From a virus: DNA of 27,267 bases. Both the position numbers and the translations under genes were made by a program. Shown piece by piece: positions 1-8,262 of the stretch; the stretch's first letter is position 1; each line of letters opens with the position of its first letter. Under the pieces are notes generated by a model, which did no database searches, was not told the DNA's origin, and saw nothing but the letters and a program-made list of their open reading frames with translations. Location: the IMG/VR virus record IMGVR_UViG_3300042465_004226, positions 1 through 27,267 of that record. One strand, written 5' to 3'.

Positions 1-8
1 ATCTAAAG

Positions 9-266
9 ATGACGGTCGGCGAGCTCGAGCAGCGGATGGATTCACGCGAGCTGTCGGAGTGGCTGGCCTTTGCACGCTACTTCCAGCCGCTCGACAACTC
101 ATGGGCTCAGACTGGAGTGTTGGCCAGTGCAGTGCTGGCACCGCACTCACGCCGAGGCCAGTGCCCAAAGCCGAGAGACTTTATTCCGACCGAAAGACCA
201 CCGCAGCACAAGACGCAGATGCTCGACGTGCTGGCCCAGATGAAGATCGACTTGGACGGCAAATGA
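9..266 (+). CDS. Phage tail assembly chaperone, minor tail protein T-like
   Basis: This 85-residue protein has the pattern of the T part of lambda G/GT tail assembly chaperones: an N-terminal ELEQRMDSRELSEW segment, an aromatic stretch, and a Pro/Arg-rich end containing PKPRDFIPTE. In that family the protein binds the tape measure protein and recruits the tail tube subunit during tail assembly, and it is not kept in the virion. The gene sits directly before the tape measure gene, where such proteins are expected. A TAA lies at 4-6 in the +1 frame relative to this gene, and the reading frame of this gene stays open to the left edge. It may therefore be expressed as a -1 frameshift extension of an upstream gene rather than from the ATG at 9. 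The assignment rests on short motifs and position. Confidence 0.7.
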   Translation: MTVGELEQRMDSRELSEWLAFARYFQPLDNSWAQTGVLASAVLAPHSRRGQCPKPRDFIPTERPPQHKTQMLDVLAQMKIDLDGK

Positions 267-267
267 C

Positions 268-1602
268 ATGAGCACGGCACTCGGACTCGCGATGCAGATC
301 AGTGCCAATACGGCACAGCTGGCCCAGGCCGTGGCCGATGTGAACCAAAAGCTCGACTCCATGGGCGAGGCCGGTAAGAAGGCGTCGGCCGATCTTGGCA
401 CGCTGAAGAACATTGAGATCGGCAAGTTGGCCCTGGGCGGGCTCCAGGCTGCCACGTCTGCTTTTCTTAGTCTCTCGGGTGCCGTGACTGGTGCCGTCAC
501 TTCTGTCACGTCTTTCGCCTTGAGTGTTGGCGAAGAGCTCGACGCGTTGAACGACGTGGCCAACCGCACCGGCGTCGGCGTTGAGGCGTTGCAGGCTTAC
601 GCCAGGGCGGCCGCTGACACTGGCGTGAGCGTGGAATCGTTTGCCAAGCAGATCCAGAAACTCACGATCAACATTGGCAAAGCGACGCTCGACGAGAAGG
701 CGCAAAAGAAGTTTGAAGAGCTCGGCATCGTGTTCACCGATCTCAAGGCCGCTACGCCGGAAAAGCAGTTCGAGATGGTTGTCGATGCGTTGGCTGGCAT
801 TGCCGATCCCGCCGAGCGTGCCGCCAAGGCCGTGCAGTTCTTTGGCAAGGGCGGCATCGAACTCGGCGAACTCTTCACGCTCGGGCCTGGTGCTCTGACG
901 CAGATGCGGGAAGAGGCTGTCTCGCTGGGCCAGGTGGTGAGCGAGGACGCCGTCAAAGCCATCGACAGCATGAATGACTCGTTTGCCACCGTCTGGGCAA
1001 CGGTCAAAGGGCTGGCAGGGTCGATCCTGGGCGAGCTTGCTGGCCCGATTAGCACGATCGCTCAAGAGCTTCTGGGCGTGATTAAGCAGGCCGGGCCGCA
1101 ACAGATCGCCCAGCAGGTGGCCCAGGGGCTTCTGGATTTCATCCAGTTGGCCGGAAATGCGTTCTTGGAACTGGCAAAGTTCGTCGAGGCTTTCGTCAAG
1201 AAGTTCGCCCCGATCCTCGGTTTGGACATTCGCACTGAGGCCCAAAAAGAGCTTGATAATCTTCGTGACCAGCAAGCTGCTGCAAATCGAGTTTCCGCTG
1301 GCACAGGCGGCATGGGCGGTGTTGGATTGCCAGGACTGCGCACGCCTGAACTTACGGCCGAGCAACTGCAACGCATACAAGACCTGGAGCGGCAGGTTGC
1401 GGCCGAAGCCTCTGGCGGAGTGCTGCGAGAGTTCCAGGCCAACTTCAATGCAGCCGTAGACACGGCACGCCAGAAGCTAGACGAGAAGATGCAGGCCGGC
1501 ACGCTCACGGAAGAGGACAGAAAGCTGCAGGAAGCCCAGCTGCGTGAGCTCCAGCAGTTCAACAGGAACGGCCAGATCGGCACCGTGGAGATCCTCAACT
1601 AG
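268..1602 (+). CDS. Phage tail tape measure protein (short)
   Basis: The 444-residue product begins with an alpha-helical segment (residues about 8-45, SANTAQLAQAVADVNQKLDS) typical of tape measure proteins. A hydrophobic Gly/Ala/Ser-rich segment follows at about 50-90. Next comes a conserved region with ANRTGVGVEALQAYARAA and FGKGGIELGELF, which I recognise from tape measure proteins of prophages in Gram-negative bacteria. A second hydrophobic part and a coiled-coil tail rich in Gln, Glu and Leu (about 340-440) complete it. The protein would set tail length and sit inside the tail tube. It is short for this family, which implies a short tail. It starts one base after the stop of the chaperone gene and is followed two bases later by the next structural gene, so these form one operon. 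Confidence 0.85.
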   Translation: MSTALGLAMQISANTAQLAQAVADVNQKLDSMGEAGKKASADLGTLKNIEIGKLALGGLQAATSAFLSLSGAVTGAVTSVTSFALSVGEELDALNDVANRTGVGVEALQAYARAAADTGVSVESFAKQIQKLTINIGKATLDEKAQKKFEELGIVFTDLKAATPEKQFEMVVDALAGIADPAERAAKAVQFFGKGGIELGELFTLGPGALTQMREEAVSLGQVVSEDAVKAIDSMNDSFATVWATVKGLAGSILGELAGPISTIAQELLGVIKQAGPQQIAQQVAQGLLDFIQLAGNAFLELAKFVEAFVKKFAPILGLDIRTEAQKELDNLRDQQAAANRVSAGTGGMGGVGLPGLRTPELTAEQLQRIQDLERQVAAEASGGVLREFQANFNAAVDTARQKLDEKMQAGTLTEEDRKLQEAQLRELQQFNRNGQIGTVEILN

Positions 1603-1604
1603 CC

Positions 1605-2483
1605 ATGGCCGTCATCTCCTACCGCGAAGTCATCCCGCGTACAGCCTCACACAAGTTCGGAGAGGCTCCGACTGCGGAGCGGAAATACATCGTCACGGTC
1701 GATGAGCCGACGCCGACGCAAACGCTGGTCAACGCTGTCGGGATTTTCCACGCGGCCGCCCACCCCGAGTTTTCGTACCTCAGGTGCCTCAACATTCAGG
1801 TCACGGAGACGGATCGACATCACGCCGAGATCACGTACAGCTACGAACTGCCGAAGCAGGAAGAACTCGACCCAAATCCGCTGGCACGTCCTGACGTGTG
1901 GTCGTTCTCGATTGGCGGTGCCCAAGTGCCGGCCCTCGTCTACTACGACGGCAGTGGCAACGGAAGCCGTCTGCCGCTTGTGAATGCGGCGGGCGATTTC
2001 TTTGAGGGGCTGACCACGCTTGAGGCCGAAGTTAGGGCGTCGATTTCTGGCAACCGGCCGACGTTCCCGCTGGCCAATGCGTCGGCGGTCACGAACAGCG
2101 TGAACGCATCGCCGTACCTTGGCGGTGCCGCTCACACCTGGCTGTGTGCTGGGATCAGCGGGCAGCAGGCCACTGAGGTGGTGAACGACGTGGAGTTGCG
2201 GTATTGGCAGATCACCGTCGAGCTCGTCTATCGGGCCAGCGGCCACGATCTGCTGTTGCCCCACGTTGGGTGGCACTACGTAACGAACAACGGCGGCTCA
2301 AAGTTTCGTACGTTTGTGCGAAGCAAGGATGGGACCGACGAGGACGCGTCTGCGCCGCAACCTCTCAACAGTGATGGATCGCAGAAGTACGTCGGCGGAA
2401 CCTCTGGCCCGCCCGACATTCTCACGCGACGCGTCTACCCAGAAGCAGACTTTTCCAATTACTTCGGCACGCCGCCGTTCTAA
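1605..2483 (+). CDS. Phage tail structural protein, possibly distal-tail-like
   Basis: This 292-residue protein is unrecognised by family. It is beta-rich, has no signal peptide or membrane segment, and contains alternating polar and hydrophobic stretches (for example ELRYWQITVELVYR near residues 195-210) typical of virion shell proteins. Its place directly after the tape measure gene is where distal tail or baseplate hub proteins lie in siphophages, so a role at the tail tip is inferred. The C-terminus (residues 255-292) is rich in Gly, Pro and aromatic residues. The ATG at 1605 lies two bases after the tape measure stop, with GGAG at 1588-1591 as a weak ribosome site. Confidence 0.65.
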   Translation: MAVISYREVIPRTASHKFGEAPTAERKYIVTVDEPTPTQTLVNAVGIFHAAAHPEFSYLRCLNIQVTETDRHHAEITYSYELPKQEELDPNPLARPDVWSFSIGGAQVPALVYYDGSGNGSRLPLVNAAGDFFEGLTTLEAEVRASISGNRPTFPLANASAVTNSVNASPYLGGAAHTWLCAGISGQQATEVVNDVELRYWQITVELVYRASGHDLLLPHVGWHYVTNNGGSKFRTFVRSKDGTDEDASAPQPLNSDGSQKYVGGTSGPPDILTRRVYPEADFSNYFGTPPF

Positions 2484-2492
2484 GGAGCACCG

Positions 2493-2861
2493 ATGCCCGA
2501 CATCAGCTACACCATCACCGGCCAGGTCAGCAAAGGTGCCCTGTCGCAGTCCTTCGCTGCGTCTGGCGTCACGGCCAATATCGCCACGGCTGGCGTGCTC
2601 TCGGTCACGCTGAACCTGGGCACGGCCGTCACGCAGATTTCCACGGCCACTCTCGGCTCGCTTGGGCTGTGTTTCGCCCGTTCGCTGGCAAGTGCCACGA
2701 CGCATACGGTGAGCTTCGGCCGCTACGCTGGCGCGACGCTGCACGAGACGGCCCGGCTCAAAGCTGGCGAGGCCGCAGTGCTGCGGCTTGCGGCAGGGGA
2801 CTACGCCGCCAAGGCGGCCGTCGAAGGCACCCGCCTGGTGCTCACCGTGTACGAGGACTGA
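2493..2861 (+). CDS. Small phage virion-associated protein, unknown
   Basis: This 122-residue protein is rich in Ala, Thr, Ser and Val with regular beta-strand periodicity (VTANIATAGVLSVTLNLGTAVTQI). It has no hydrophobic anchor or catalytic motif. An AAGGAG ribosome site (about 2482-2487) precedes the ATG. The position between tail genes and its composition suggest a small structural or tail-tip component. I do not recognise the family. It resembles in style the protein at 26477-26833, which could be a functional counterpart in the second fibre module. Confidence 0.6.
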   Translation: MPDISYTITGQVSKGALSQSFAASGVTANIATAGVLSVTLNLGTAVTQISTATLGSLGLCFARSLASATTHTVSFGRYAGATLHETARLKAGEAAVLRLAAGDYAAKAAVEGTRLVLTVYED

Positions 2862-2864
2862 GCC

Positions 2865-3383
2865 GTGGCACAAAAGCCAGACGGCAAGGCCGCAAAGACC
2901 GAGCGGGTGACATTCACTCGCCCGGCGGCTGAGCGTATTGCCAAGACCGTTCGCCGCGTCGAGCAAGGCGACCGTGGGGCGGAGCCGCTGACATTTGACC
3001 GAGCGGGAGGAGGCTCGCAAACCAAGCAAATACGCGTCTGTACTTTCACCGGGTCGTGGAGCATCAACCAGACAAAAACCCTGACGTTCCAGGGTGTCAC
3101 GGCGACCCCGAATACCGTAGTCGCCACGAATCAACTGTTCACAATCGGCGACGCCTGCGAAGAACAAGTCGCCTACATTGGCAAAGTTTCGTCGCCTGGG
3201 CCTGCCGGCGGTACGGCCGCATGGCATCTGCTTAACGTTCAGCACCACGAAACGGCTGTGTTCGTCTCCGTCACGTTGACCACGTCTGCCATCGAGTTCA
3301 CTCGCATCCGAGTCTGGATTCCCTACCCCGGCGAGACGGCGACGCTCTCGCTGCCCATATCGACAGAAACCGCATGTTCGTAA
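2865..3383 (+). CDS. Phage tail-module protein, unknown
   Basis: The gene starts with GTG three bases after the previous stop and encodes 172 residues. The first 50 residues are charged and basic (KPDGKAAKTERVTFTRPAAERI), and the rest is beta-rich. The end overlaps the start of the Cys-rich spike gene by 10 bases, so translation is probably coupled. The basic N-terminal part followed by a compact beta domain fits an adaptor between the tail tip and the large downstream spike, but this is inferred from position only. Confidence 0.6.
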   Translation: MAQKPDGKAAKTERVTFTRPAAERIAKTVRRVEQGDRGAEPLTFDRAGGGSQTKQIRVCTFTGSWSINQTKTLTFQGVTATPNTVVATNQLFTIGDACEEQVAYIGKVSSPGPAGGTAAWHLLNVQHHETAVFVSVTLTTSAIEFTRIRVWIPYPGETATLSLPISTETACS

Positions 3384-5764
3384 TCAACGGCGCGTTGGCC
3401 GTGTTCAACGGCCTGATCGTCAAAACATTTAGGTTCTGGTGCGAGTGCGTTCGTGGCGGCACTTGCTGCAACGGAGAGTGCCACTGCGACGAGGGCGAGT
3501 GCTGCAACGACGAGTGGAAAACGGAGCCTGGGTACTGCTGCGGCGACGAAATCTGGAGTCCTGAAAACGACCCAGACGCGCCATGCGAGGAGGGGTGGAC
3601 GTTCCTGCGGTGGGGCGACAATCTTGAGTGCTGCGGGTGCGTGCCTCCGAATGTTTTGGACCCTGTACAGAACGGCGGCATCGAAGGAGCCGAAAACGTC
3701 GCAGCGGCTTTGTGCTGCCCTGCGTGCGACGACGCGATCGTGTTTCGTGACCAGTGGGGGGAGTGTCCTGGCCGGTGCTGCGAAGACGGCGTCTGCTCGA
3801 ACAAGAAGCCCTCCGAATGCGCCGGGCAGTTTCTTGGCGGATGCTGCGATCTCGGGTGTCCGGTGCCGTGCTGTGACCCAGATGGGGAATCGTGTGAAGT
3901 CATTGACCAGCAGACGTGTACTGCGCCGCTCATTCGCGGCGTGGGCAACAGTTGCGACGAGGCCACATGCGTGGGGGCGTGTTGCGTCTATGACGAGGAA
4001 AACGGCTACGTCCTGCACGAGTCGTCGCCGACAACGAAGGCAAACTGCGACGGAGTCGGCGGCGAGTTCCAGGGCGTAGGAACGACGGAGTGCCTTGGAT
4101 GCACGGAGCCTGGATTTCCACAGGACGCTCGCTGCCGCCCGCCGTTCGACGCCTGTTGCTGCGAAGAAAAAACCAGCAAGGCTGCTGGCCTGACCTTCTA
4201 CCAGCCACGCACTAAGCGGCTGCCGCCGATCAGCGACACGGTGTGGGTGCGGGTGGAACTTGAGTCTATGTCGGCCGTCCGCGTTCACGGCGAGCTTTAC
4301 ATCCCGACGCCATACGACCGGTGCGTCCGCGAGACGATTGTGTTTCCGTTGTGCTGGGACGCATTCAACGTCGAGCCGGTGCCGTGCGGTTCCAACTTCC
4401 AAGACCTCAAGATCAAGGTGTGCTGGGATCAACTGGCGACCGACCTTGAGACGCTGAAGTTCTCTGGCTGCAACGGCATCACAATTTGGCTGGGCAACTG
4501 CCTGTACGAGTGCAAGACGGTGATGACCTACGACGGCCCAGGCCACACGAGCAACGCCGTCATTCAGATGCGAGGCGACGGCGAGATTCGCGCAGACGGC
4601 ACGGGGCCGCTAGTCCTGACGAGTGCCGTCACGCAATCCGAAACCTGCGACCGGACGCTGACGCTTGCCGGCACAAGCGATCACGCCAACGAGATTCGCA
4701 CCATCGGCGATCCAGCCGGTTCGGCAGTTTGCCATGTAATCAAGAATGGCATCGGCCGGTGGCGGTTCAACGCCACGAGCAGGGCGTTTCAGGGCGACCT
4801 GACGGTCAAACTCGGCACGCTCCAGGTCGGAAACGCTGGGTCCATCGGCGACCTTGTGCTTATTGGCGGCGACAATGGGCCGGCGTCGCTGCTGCTTGAG
4901 CAAGACAAAAACGCTAGCGTGGACTTCAAGGCGTTGGCCGGAACCCAGCCCGTGTTCGTTGGCGGAATGCACGACACCGGAGAGTCAAGGTTTTCGTCAG
5001 GCGTGATCATGATGGGGCGAACCGTGACGCTCGTGGCGAAGACTGGCGGAGCCGTAGACTTCAGCAACACTTGGTCTGGCCTTGAGTACCCAAGCGACTG
5101 CGATCAAAACGTGATCGTCGGCGCGATCGGGTTTGCAGGAACCGTGCAGTTATTCAACGCCGGGACGCTGCATACCACTGGCGAGTTGATCATCGCTTAT
5201 GGCGACGCCATTACTGGATTCAGCACAGTAGTTTCGGCCGACGCCGGCCTGTCGCTGCAAAACAATACGTCGCTGCGGGTCACGAAAACGACCAACGGCA
5301 TTGATCCGTCGACGCCGGTCACCGCCGCTACGGCGTCGCTGGCAATCTGGTCGGAGCCAGGCGACCCGCCTGCGTCTCAATCGCTGGACGAGCTGATCGT
5401 TACCGGCACGCTGACGCTGGACGGCAGCGGATCTCTTACCGTGGCCGATCTGTCGGGTGCTGGTGGCATTGTCAACGAGGACGGCACGCTGACGATCAAC
5501 CAGAACAGCATGACCGGCAGTCTGTCGATCACTGGCGGAACGGTGATCGCCAACGAGCCGATCACCAACCCAGGCGGCCTGGTGACCTCGGCCACGTTCA
5601 CCAGCGGCGCGCTGACGGTGGCGTTTTCTGGCGACCCGGCGTCCGGGGCTGCGTATGTCCTGCTTTCTGGCCCCACCGTCAACAGTTATGGGACCGTCAC
5701 GCTGACGGGGACTACGAAAGCAGGCACCTATAACTCCGCGACATCCACTCTCACGATCACATAG
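3374..5764 (+). CDS. Large Cys-rich and beta-helical tail spike or fibre protein
   Basis: The 796-residue product has three parts. Residues about 20-265 hold some 40 cysteines in repeated CCxxGxC-type units, including GACC...C...GGEFQGVGTTEC near 195-235, a repeat style I know from secreted proteins of planctomycetes. Residues about 266-390 form a linker with a few more Cys pairs. From about 390 to the end the chain is a repetitive beta-strand region. It includes FQGDLTVKLGTLQVGNAGS near 470-490, which matches the autotransporter-associated beta-strand repeat, and later strands such as TLTLDGSGSLTVADLSG. I infer a right-handed beta-helix spike for host recognition, held by a disulfide- or metal-stabilised head. 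The position at the end of the tail operon agrees. There is no signal peptide or autotransporter barrel, so a host autotransporter is unlikely. Confidence 0.7.
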   Translation: MFVINGALAVFNGLIVKTFRFWCECVRGGTCCNGECHCDEGECCNDEWKTEPGYCCGDEIWSPENDPDAPCEEGWTFLRWGDNLECCGCVPPNVLDPVQNGGIEGAENVAAALCCPACDDAIVFRDQWGECPGRCCEDGVCSNKKPSECAGQFLGGCCDLGCPVPCCDPDGESCEVIDQQTCTAPLIRGVGNSCDEATCVGACCVYDEENGYVLHESSPTTKANCDGVGGEFQGVGTTECLGCTEPGFPQDARCRPPFDACCCEEKTSKAAGLTFYQPRTKRLPPISDTVWVRVELESMSAVRVHGELYIPTPYDRCVRETIVFPLCWDAFNVEPVPCGSNFQDLKIKVCWDQLATDLETLKFSGCNGITIWLGNCLYECKTVMTYDGPGHTSNAVIQMRGDGEIRADGTGPLVLTSAVTQSETCDRTLTLAGTSDHANEIRTIGDPAGSAVCHVIKNGIGRWRFNATSRAFQGDLTVKLGTLQVGNAGSIGDLVLIGGDNGPASLLLEQDKNASVDFKALAGTQPVFVGGMHDTGESRFSSGVIMMGRTVTLVAKTGGAVDFSNTWSGLEYPSDCDQNVIVGAIGFAGTVQLFNAGTLHTTGELIIAYGDAITGFSTVVSADAGLSLQNNTSLRVTKTTNGIDPSTPVTAATASLAIWSEPGDPPASQSLDELIVTGTLTLDGSGSLTVADLSGAGGIVNEDGTLTINQNSMTGSLSITGGTVIANEPITNPGGLVTSATFTSGALTVAFSGDPASGAAYVLLSGPTVNSYGTVTLTGTTKAGTYNSATSTLTIT

Positions 5765-5766
5765 CC

Positions 5767-6126
5767 ATGAGCTGCGTCGAAAAAATCTACGAGAACGGTG
5801 AAGCCGTCTACCGAGACTGCCACACAGGCGCGCCGGCAGCGGCCCACATGCCGGAAACCGGGCCTGGGACGGAACTTAAAACGCTGCTGAAGGACTGGTT
5901 CGGGATCGTTTCCAACCTCAGTTGCTCGTGCAACGCGATGGCTAAGAAGATGGACGCCAACGGGCCAGAGTGGTGCCAAGGGCCGGGGATGCCGGAAATC
6001 CTCAAGGCCATGCGGACGGAGCATTCCAAGCGCAGGGCCAAGCGCGAGACGATCCTGCCGTGGAGCGAGACTGGGGCGAAGTGGCTGGTCAGGGTCGCTT
6101 GCCAGCGTGCTAAGTCTGTCGGTTGA
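5767..6126 (+). CDS. Small Cys-containing phage protein, unknown
   Basis: This 119-residue protein starts two bases after the spike stop. Its core is NLSCSCNAMAKKMDANGPEWCQG (residues about 51-73), followed by a basic helix SKRRAKRE. I associate this Cys-rich core with planctomycete phage proteins next to tail genes, but know no function. A role as spike chaperone, or as an assembly factor shared with the Cys-rich spike, is possible from the coupling. It lacks a membrane segment and a signal peptide. Confidence 0.6.
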   Translation: MSCVEKIYENGEAVYRDCHTGAPAAAHMPETGPGTELKTLLKDWFGIVSNLSCSCNAMAKKMDANGPEWCQGPGMPEILKAMRTEHSKRRAKRETILPWSETGAKWLVRVACQRAKSVG

Positions 6127-6142
6127 CGCCCCCGCTAGGGTG
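6127..6142. promoter_or_regulatory. C-rich intergenic element, copy 1
   Basis: Directly after the stop of the 5767 gene stands ACGCCCCCGCTAGGG. Similar C-rich runs directly follow the stops at 26437 and 26833. A promoter or processing role is only a guess; the run may be coincidental in GC-rich DNA. Confidence 0.2.
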
Positions 6143-6163
6143 GCCGGTGAAAGGACTCTCGCC

Positions 6164-6451
6164 GTGCCCGAGGATCATGTCTTCACGCTGAACGGTGACG
6201 AGCGGTGGCTCATCCGGTTCACCACGCTGAAGGGCGCAGCATACGGCTACACGTTCAGCCAGAAGGCGAAGAACCCGCGAATCATCCTTGACGCCCGCAT
6301 GCGTGGGAGGAAGAAGCTCGAGGTGCTGGTGCACGAGCTGCTGCACGCGTTGAACCCGACGCAGAGCGAAGAGCACGTCGAGCAGCAGGGCAAGGATATC
6401 GCACGCGTGTTGTGGAGCCTGGGCTATAGGGAGGTGCAGGATGGCCTATGA
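6164..6451 (+). CDS. Small HExxH zincin-like protein
   Basis: The 95-residue product (GTG start at 6164, chosen because AAAGGA lies 8 bases upstream) has a HELLH motif at residues about 64-68 followed by a Glu about 13 residues later (EEHVEQQ). This is the pattern of gluzincin-like metallopeptidases such as small SprT- or ImmA-type proteins, in which the two His bind zinc and the Glu is the catalytic base. A longer reading from GTG at 6107 would overlap the previous gene. The next gene, a metallophosphoesterase, overlaps by 11 bases. The substrate is unknown. Proteolysis of a virion or host factor is possible, but the small size makes a bare minimal zincin fold the safest statement. Confidence 0.65.
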   Translation: MPEDHVFTLNGDERWLIRFTTLKGAAYGYTFSQKAKNPRIILDARMRGRKKLEVLVHELLHALNPTQSEEHVEQQGKDIARVLWSLGYREVQDGL

Positions 6452-7451
6452 CCGTGGCGACGCGATCACGAAGATGGCCCGCGAGTTGTGCCGCAAGCAT
6501 CCCGATGCCCCGGCTCGGACGCTTGCTCGCCGCCTAGTGAAAGAGGCCAACGGTGCGATCACGCTGAACCAGGCGAGGCTGCGTATAACCAGGCAGTTCG
6601 GCGTGCAGGGCAAACAGGCTCGCGGCCAGATCAAGGCGGCTGCTCCGCGAGCGAAACGCCAGGCCGGCGAAATCTACGCCATGCCGAAAACATTGGCCCA
6701 GCCGTGGACGCCGCACGTTCTCGACGTGCTCGGGCCTGTCGGGATTCTGTCCGACGTGCATGTGCCGTATCACTCTGAGATCGCGGTGGCTGCCGCTATC
6801 GGCTTCCTCAAAGAGCAGGAACTCTCGGGCCTGCTCTTGAATGGCGACATCGCCGACTTCTACGCCATCTCGCGGTACATGAAAGACCCGACACAGCGTG
6901 ACTTCAAAGGCGAACTCGAAGCGGTGCGGCGTTTCATTGAGTGGCTGCGACAAGAGTTTCCGAGGATCCCGATCATCTACAAACTCGGGAACCATGAAGA
7001 CAGGTGGCAGCATTGGCTATGGCAACACGCCGCCGAGATCAGCGACGATCCGCGAATGTCACTCTGTGCGTGGCTGGATCTTGACAAGAACGGCATCACG
7101 CTCGTGGATGACCAGCGGCCGGTGATGCTGGGGAAGTTGCCCGTGCTGCACGGCCACGAGCTGCCGAAGGGAATGGCCGCCCCGGTGAACGTCGCTCGAG
7201 GTGCCTTCCTGCGGACGCTCTCGACGGTGCTGGTGGGACATTCGCACCGCACAAGCAACCATGCCGAATCCGACATGTGGCACCACGAGACGGCGTGCTG
7301 GAGCACCGGCTGTCTGTGCGACTTGCGGCCCGAGTACGCGAAGTTCAACCGCTGGAACTGGGGCTTCGCCATGGCCACGATCCACAAGGGCGGGGCGTTC
7401 GACGTGAACAACTATCGCGTCATGAGCGACGGCACCGTGCGGTCTGCTTGA
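6441..7451 (+). CDS. Calcineurin-like metallophosphoesterase
   Basis: This 336-residue protein carries the full metallophosphoesterase motif set: D105-x-H107 in SDVHVPYH, G135-D136-x-x-D139, G183-N184-H185-E186, H237/H239 in the HGHE block, and G266-H267-S268-H269. These residues bind two metal ions and cleave phosphoesters. Phage members are thought to act on nucleic acid or nucleotides. Residues 1-90 form a basic helical extension with a possible helix-turn-helix (DAPARTLARRLVKE), which suggests DNA contact. The ATG lies inside the end of the preceding zincin-like gene, with GGGAGG upstream. The substrate is not predictable; DNA repair or end processing is one option. Confidence 0.88.
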   Translation: MAYDRGDAITKMARELCRKHPDAPARTLARRLVKEANGAITLNQARLRITRQFGVQGKQARGQIKAAAPRAKRQAGEIYAMPKTLAQPWTPHVLDVLGPVGILSDVHVPYHSEIAVAAAIGFLKEQELSGLLLNGDIADFYAISRYMKDPTQRDFKGELEAVRRFIEWLRQEFPRIPIIYKLGNHEDRWQHWLWQHAAEISDDPRMSLCAWLDLDKNGITLVDDQRPVMLGKLPVLHGHELPKGMAAPVNVARGAFLRTLSTVLVGHSHRTSNHAESDMWHHETACWSTGCLCDLRPEYAKFNRWNWGFAMATIHKGGAFDVNNYRVMSDGTVRSA

Positions 7452-7492
7452 CGCACGCCGCATGCTTTCCATTTTCCAGAAAAAGGAATGCC

Positions 7493-8044
7493 ATGAGCAC
7501 GACACTTGAGGCCGCGAACGACGCAATGCGGGCGGCAGTGAAGACCAGGCTGGAAGCCACGCCAAAGGATGATCCCAAGATGCGGGGCTATGTGTCGCCG
7601 GCTGTAACGGAACCTCTGCCAGAAGTTGCAGAAGCAGAGGAATTGCAACACGATAGCGAGACCTATGCCGAGTGGGACAGGCTGGCGGACGTGCCGTACG
7701 TTCAGCATCTGCTTGAGCAGCATCGTTTGCGTGGCGACGGGCTGACGCAATCGCCAGTCACGAACGGCAGTGCCGAGTGGCTCGACGCCCTGGAGCGGCT
7801 GCGGGCTTTGCACTTCGAGAAGACAGCCCAGTACGGTGGTGCCGAGGACGCCTTCGAAAACGTCACCGCCTCGGCGAAGTGCGGCGTGGAACCTTGGCGT
7901 AGGGCACTCTGTGACCTGAGCGACTGCGTCGTGCGGATGCAGAAGTACGCCCAGGGGCAGCCCGTCGATCCGACAAATGCCCTGCTCGATGCGGCCAACT
8001 GGGCGCTGATCTGCCTGATCAAGATGGAAGAGGAAGGGCAATGA
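7493..8044 (+). CDS. Nmad1/DUF1599-type (MazG-like) phage protein
   Basis: The start at 7493 follows AAAAAGGAA. The 183-residue product has a variable acidic first half. From about residue 100 it has a helical domain with K-x3-YGGAEDAFENV, a conserved GVEPW, and later D-x8-D repeats (DLSDCVVRMQKYA, LLDAANWALICLIKM). This is the layout of the MazG-like phage domain named nucleotide-modification-associated domain 1. Family members are proposed to hydrolyse or handle modified nucleotides. The downstream gene overlaps by 4 bases. Placement in the accessory block before the integrase agrees with a metabolic or defence-evasion function. Catalysis is inferred only. Confidence 0.65.
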   Translation: MSTTLEAANDAMRAAVKTRLEATPKDDPKMRGYVSPAVTEPLPEVAEAEELQHDSETYAEWDRLADVPYVQHLLEQHRLRGDGLTQSPVTNGSAEWLDALERLRALHFEKTAQYGGAEDAFENVTASAKCGVEPWRRALCDLSDCVVRMQKYAQGQPVDPTNALLDAANWALICLIKMEEEGQ

Positions 8045-8247
8045 GCGAGCCGCTCTCTGACGCCTACCTCCAGCAGTGCGAGTTCGACGCTCGCCGGTTC
8101 AGCGGTGCCTACGTTGGCACGGCTGGCACGCTCGCGGCCCACGTCATGCGGCTGCTCGCTGAGCTGTCGCGGGTGAAGGGCAAACTAGCCGTGACGATCG
8201 CGCAGCGGGATGAGCTGCCGTGTCTGTCGCACATTCGTGGAGATTGA
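8041..8247 (+). CDS. Small hypothetical protein
   Basis: This 68-residue product overlaps the Nmad1-like gene by ATGA, so it is probably translationally coupled. It is mostly helical (SGTLAAHVMRLLAELSRVKGKL-type leucine spacing) with two cysteines. It is unrecognised. It is the last + strand gene before the convergent integrase. Confidence 0.55.
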   Translation: MSEPLSDAYLQQCEFDARRFSGAYVGTAGTLAAHVMRLLAELSRVKGKLAVTIAQRDELPCLSHIRGD

Positions 8248-8262
8248 GCCGGGCGGCGGGTT

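Noticed and set aside
181-1380. Long minus-strand ORF of 399 codons over the tape measure gene
   Set aside because: It mirrors the codon structure of the + strand tape measure, has no ribosome site and resembles no protein. The + strand gene fits the operon.
2298-3248. Minus-strand ORF of 316 codons
   Set aside because: Covers three well-spaced + strand genes and has Arg/Gly-rich shadow composition.
3323-4546. Minus-strand ORF of 407 codons opposite the spike gene
   Set aside because: Produced by biased third positions of the Cys-rich + strand gene; Ala/Arg/Val-rich nonsense without motifs.
3374-5764. Host autotransporter adhesin
   Set aside because: The beta-strand repeat matches autotransporters, but there is no signal peptide or C-terminal barrel, and the gene sits in a phage tail operon.
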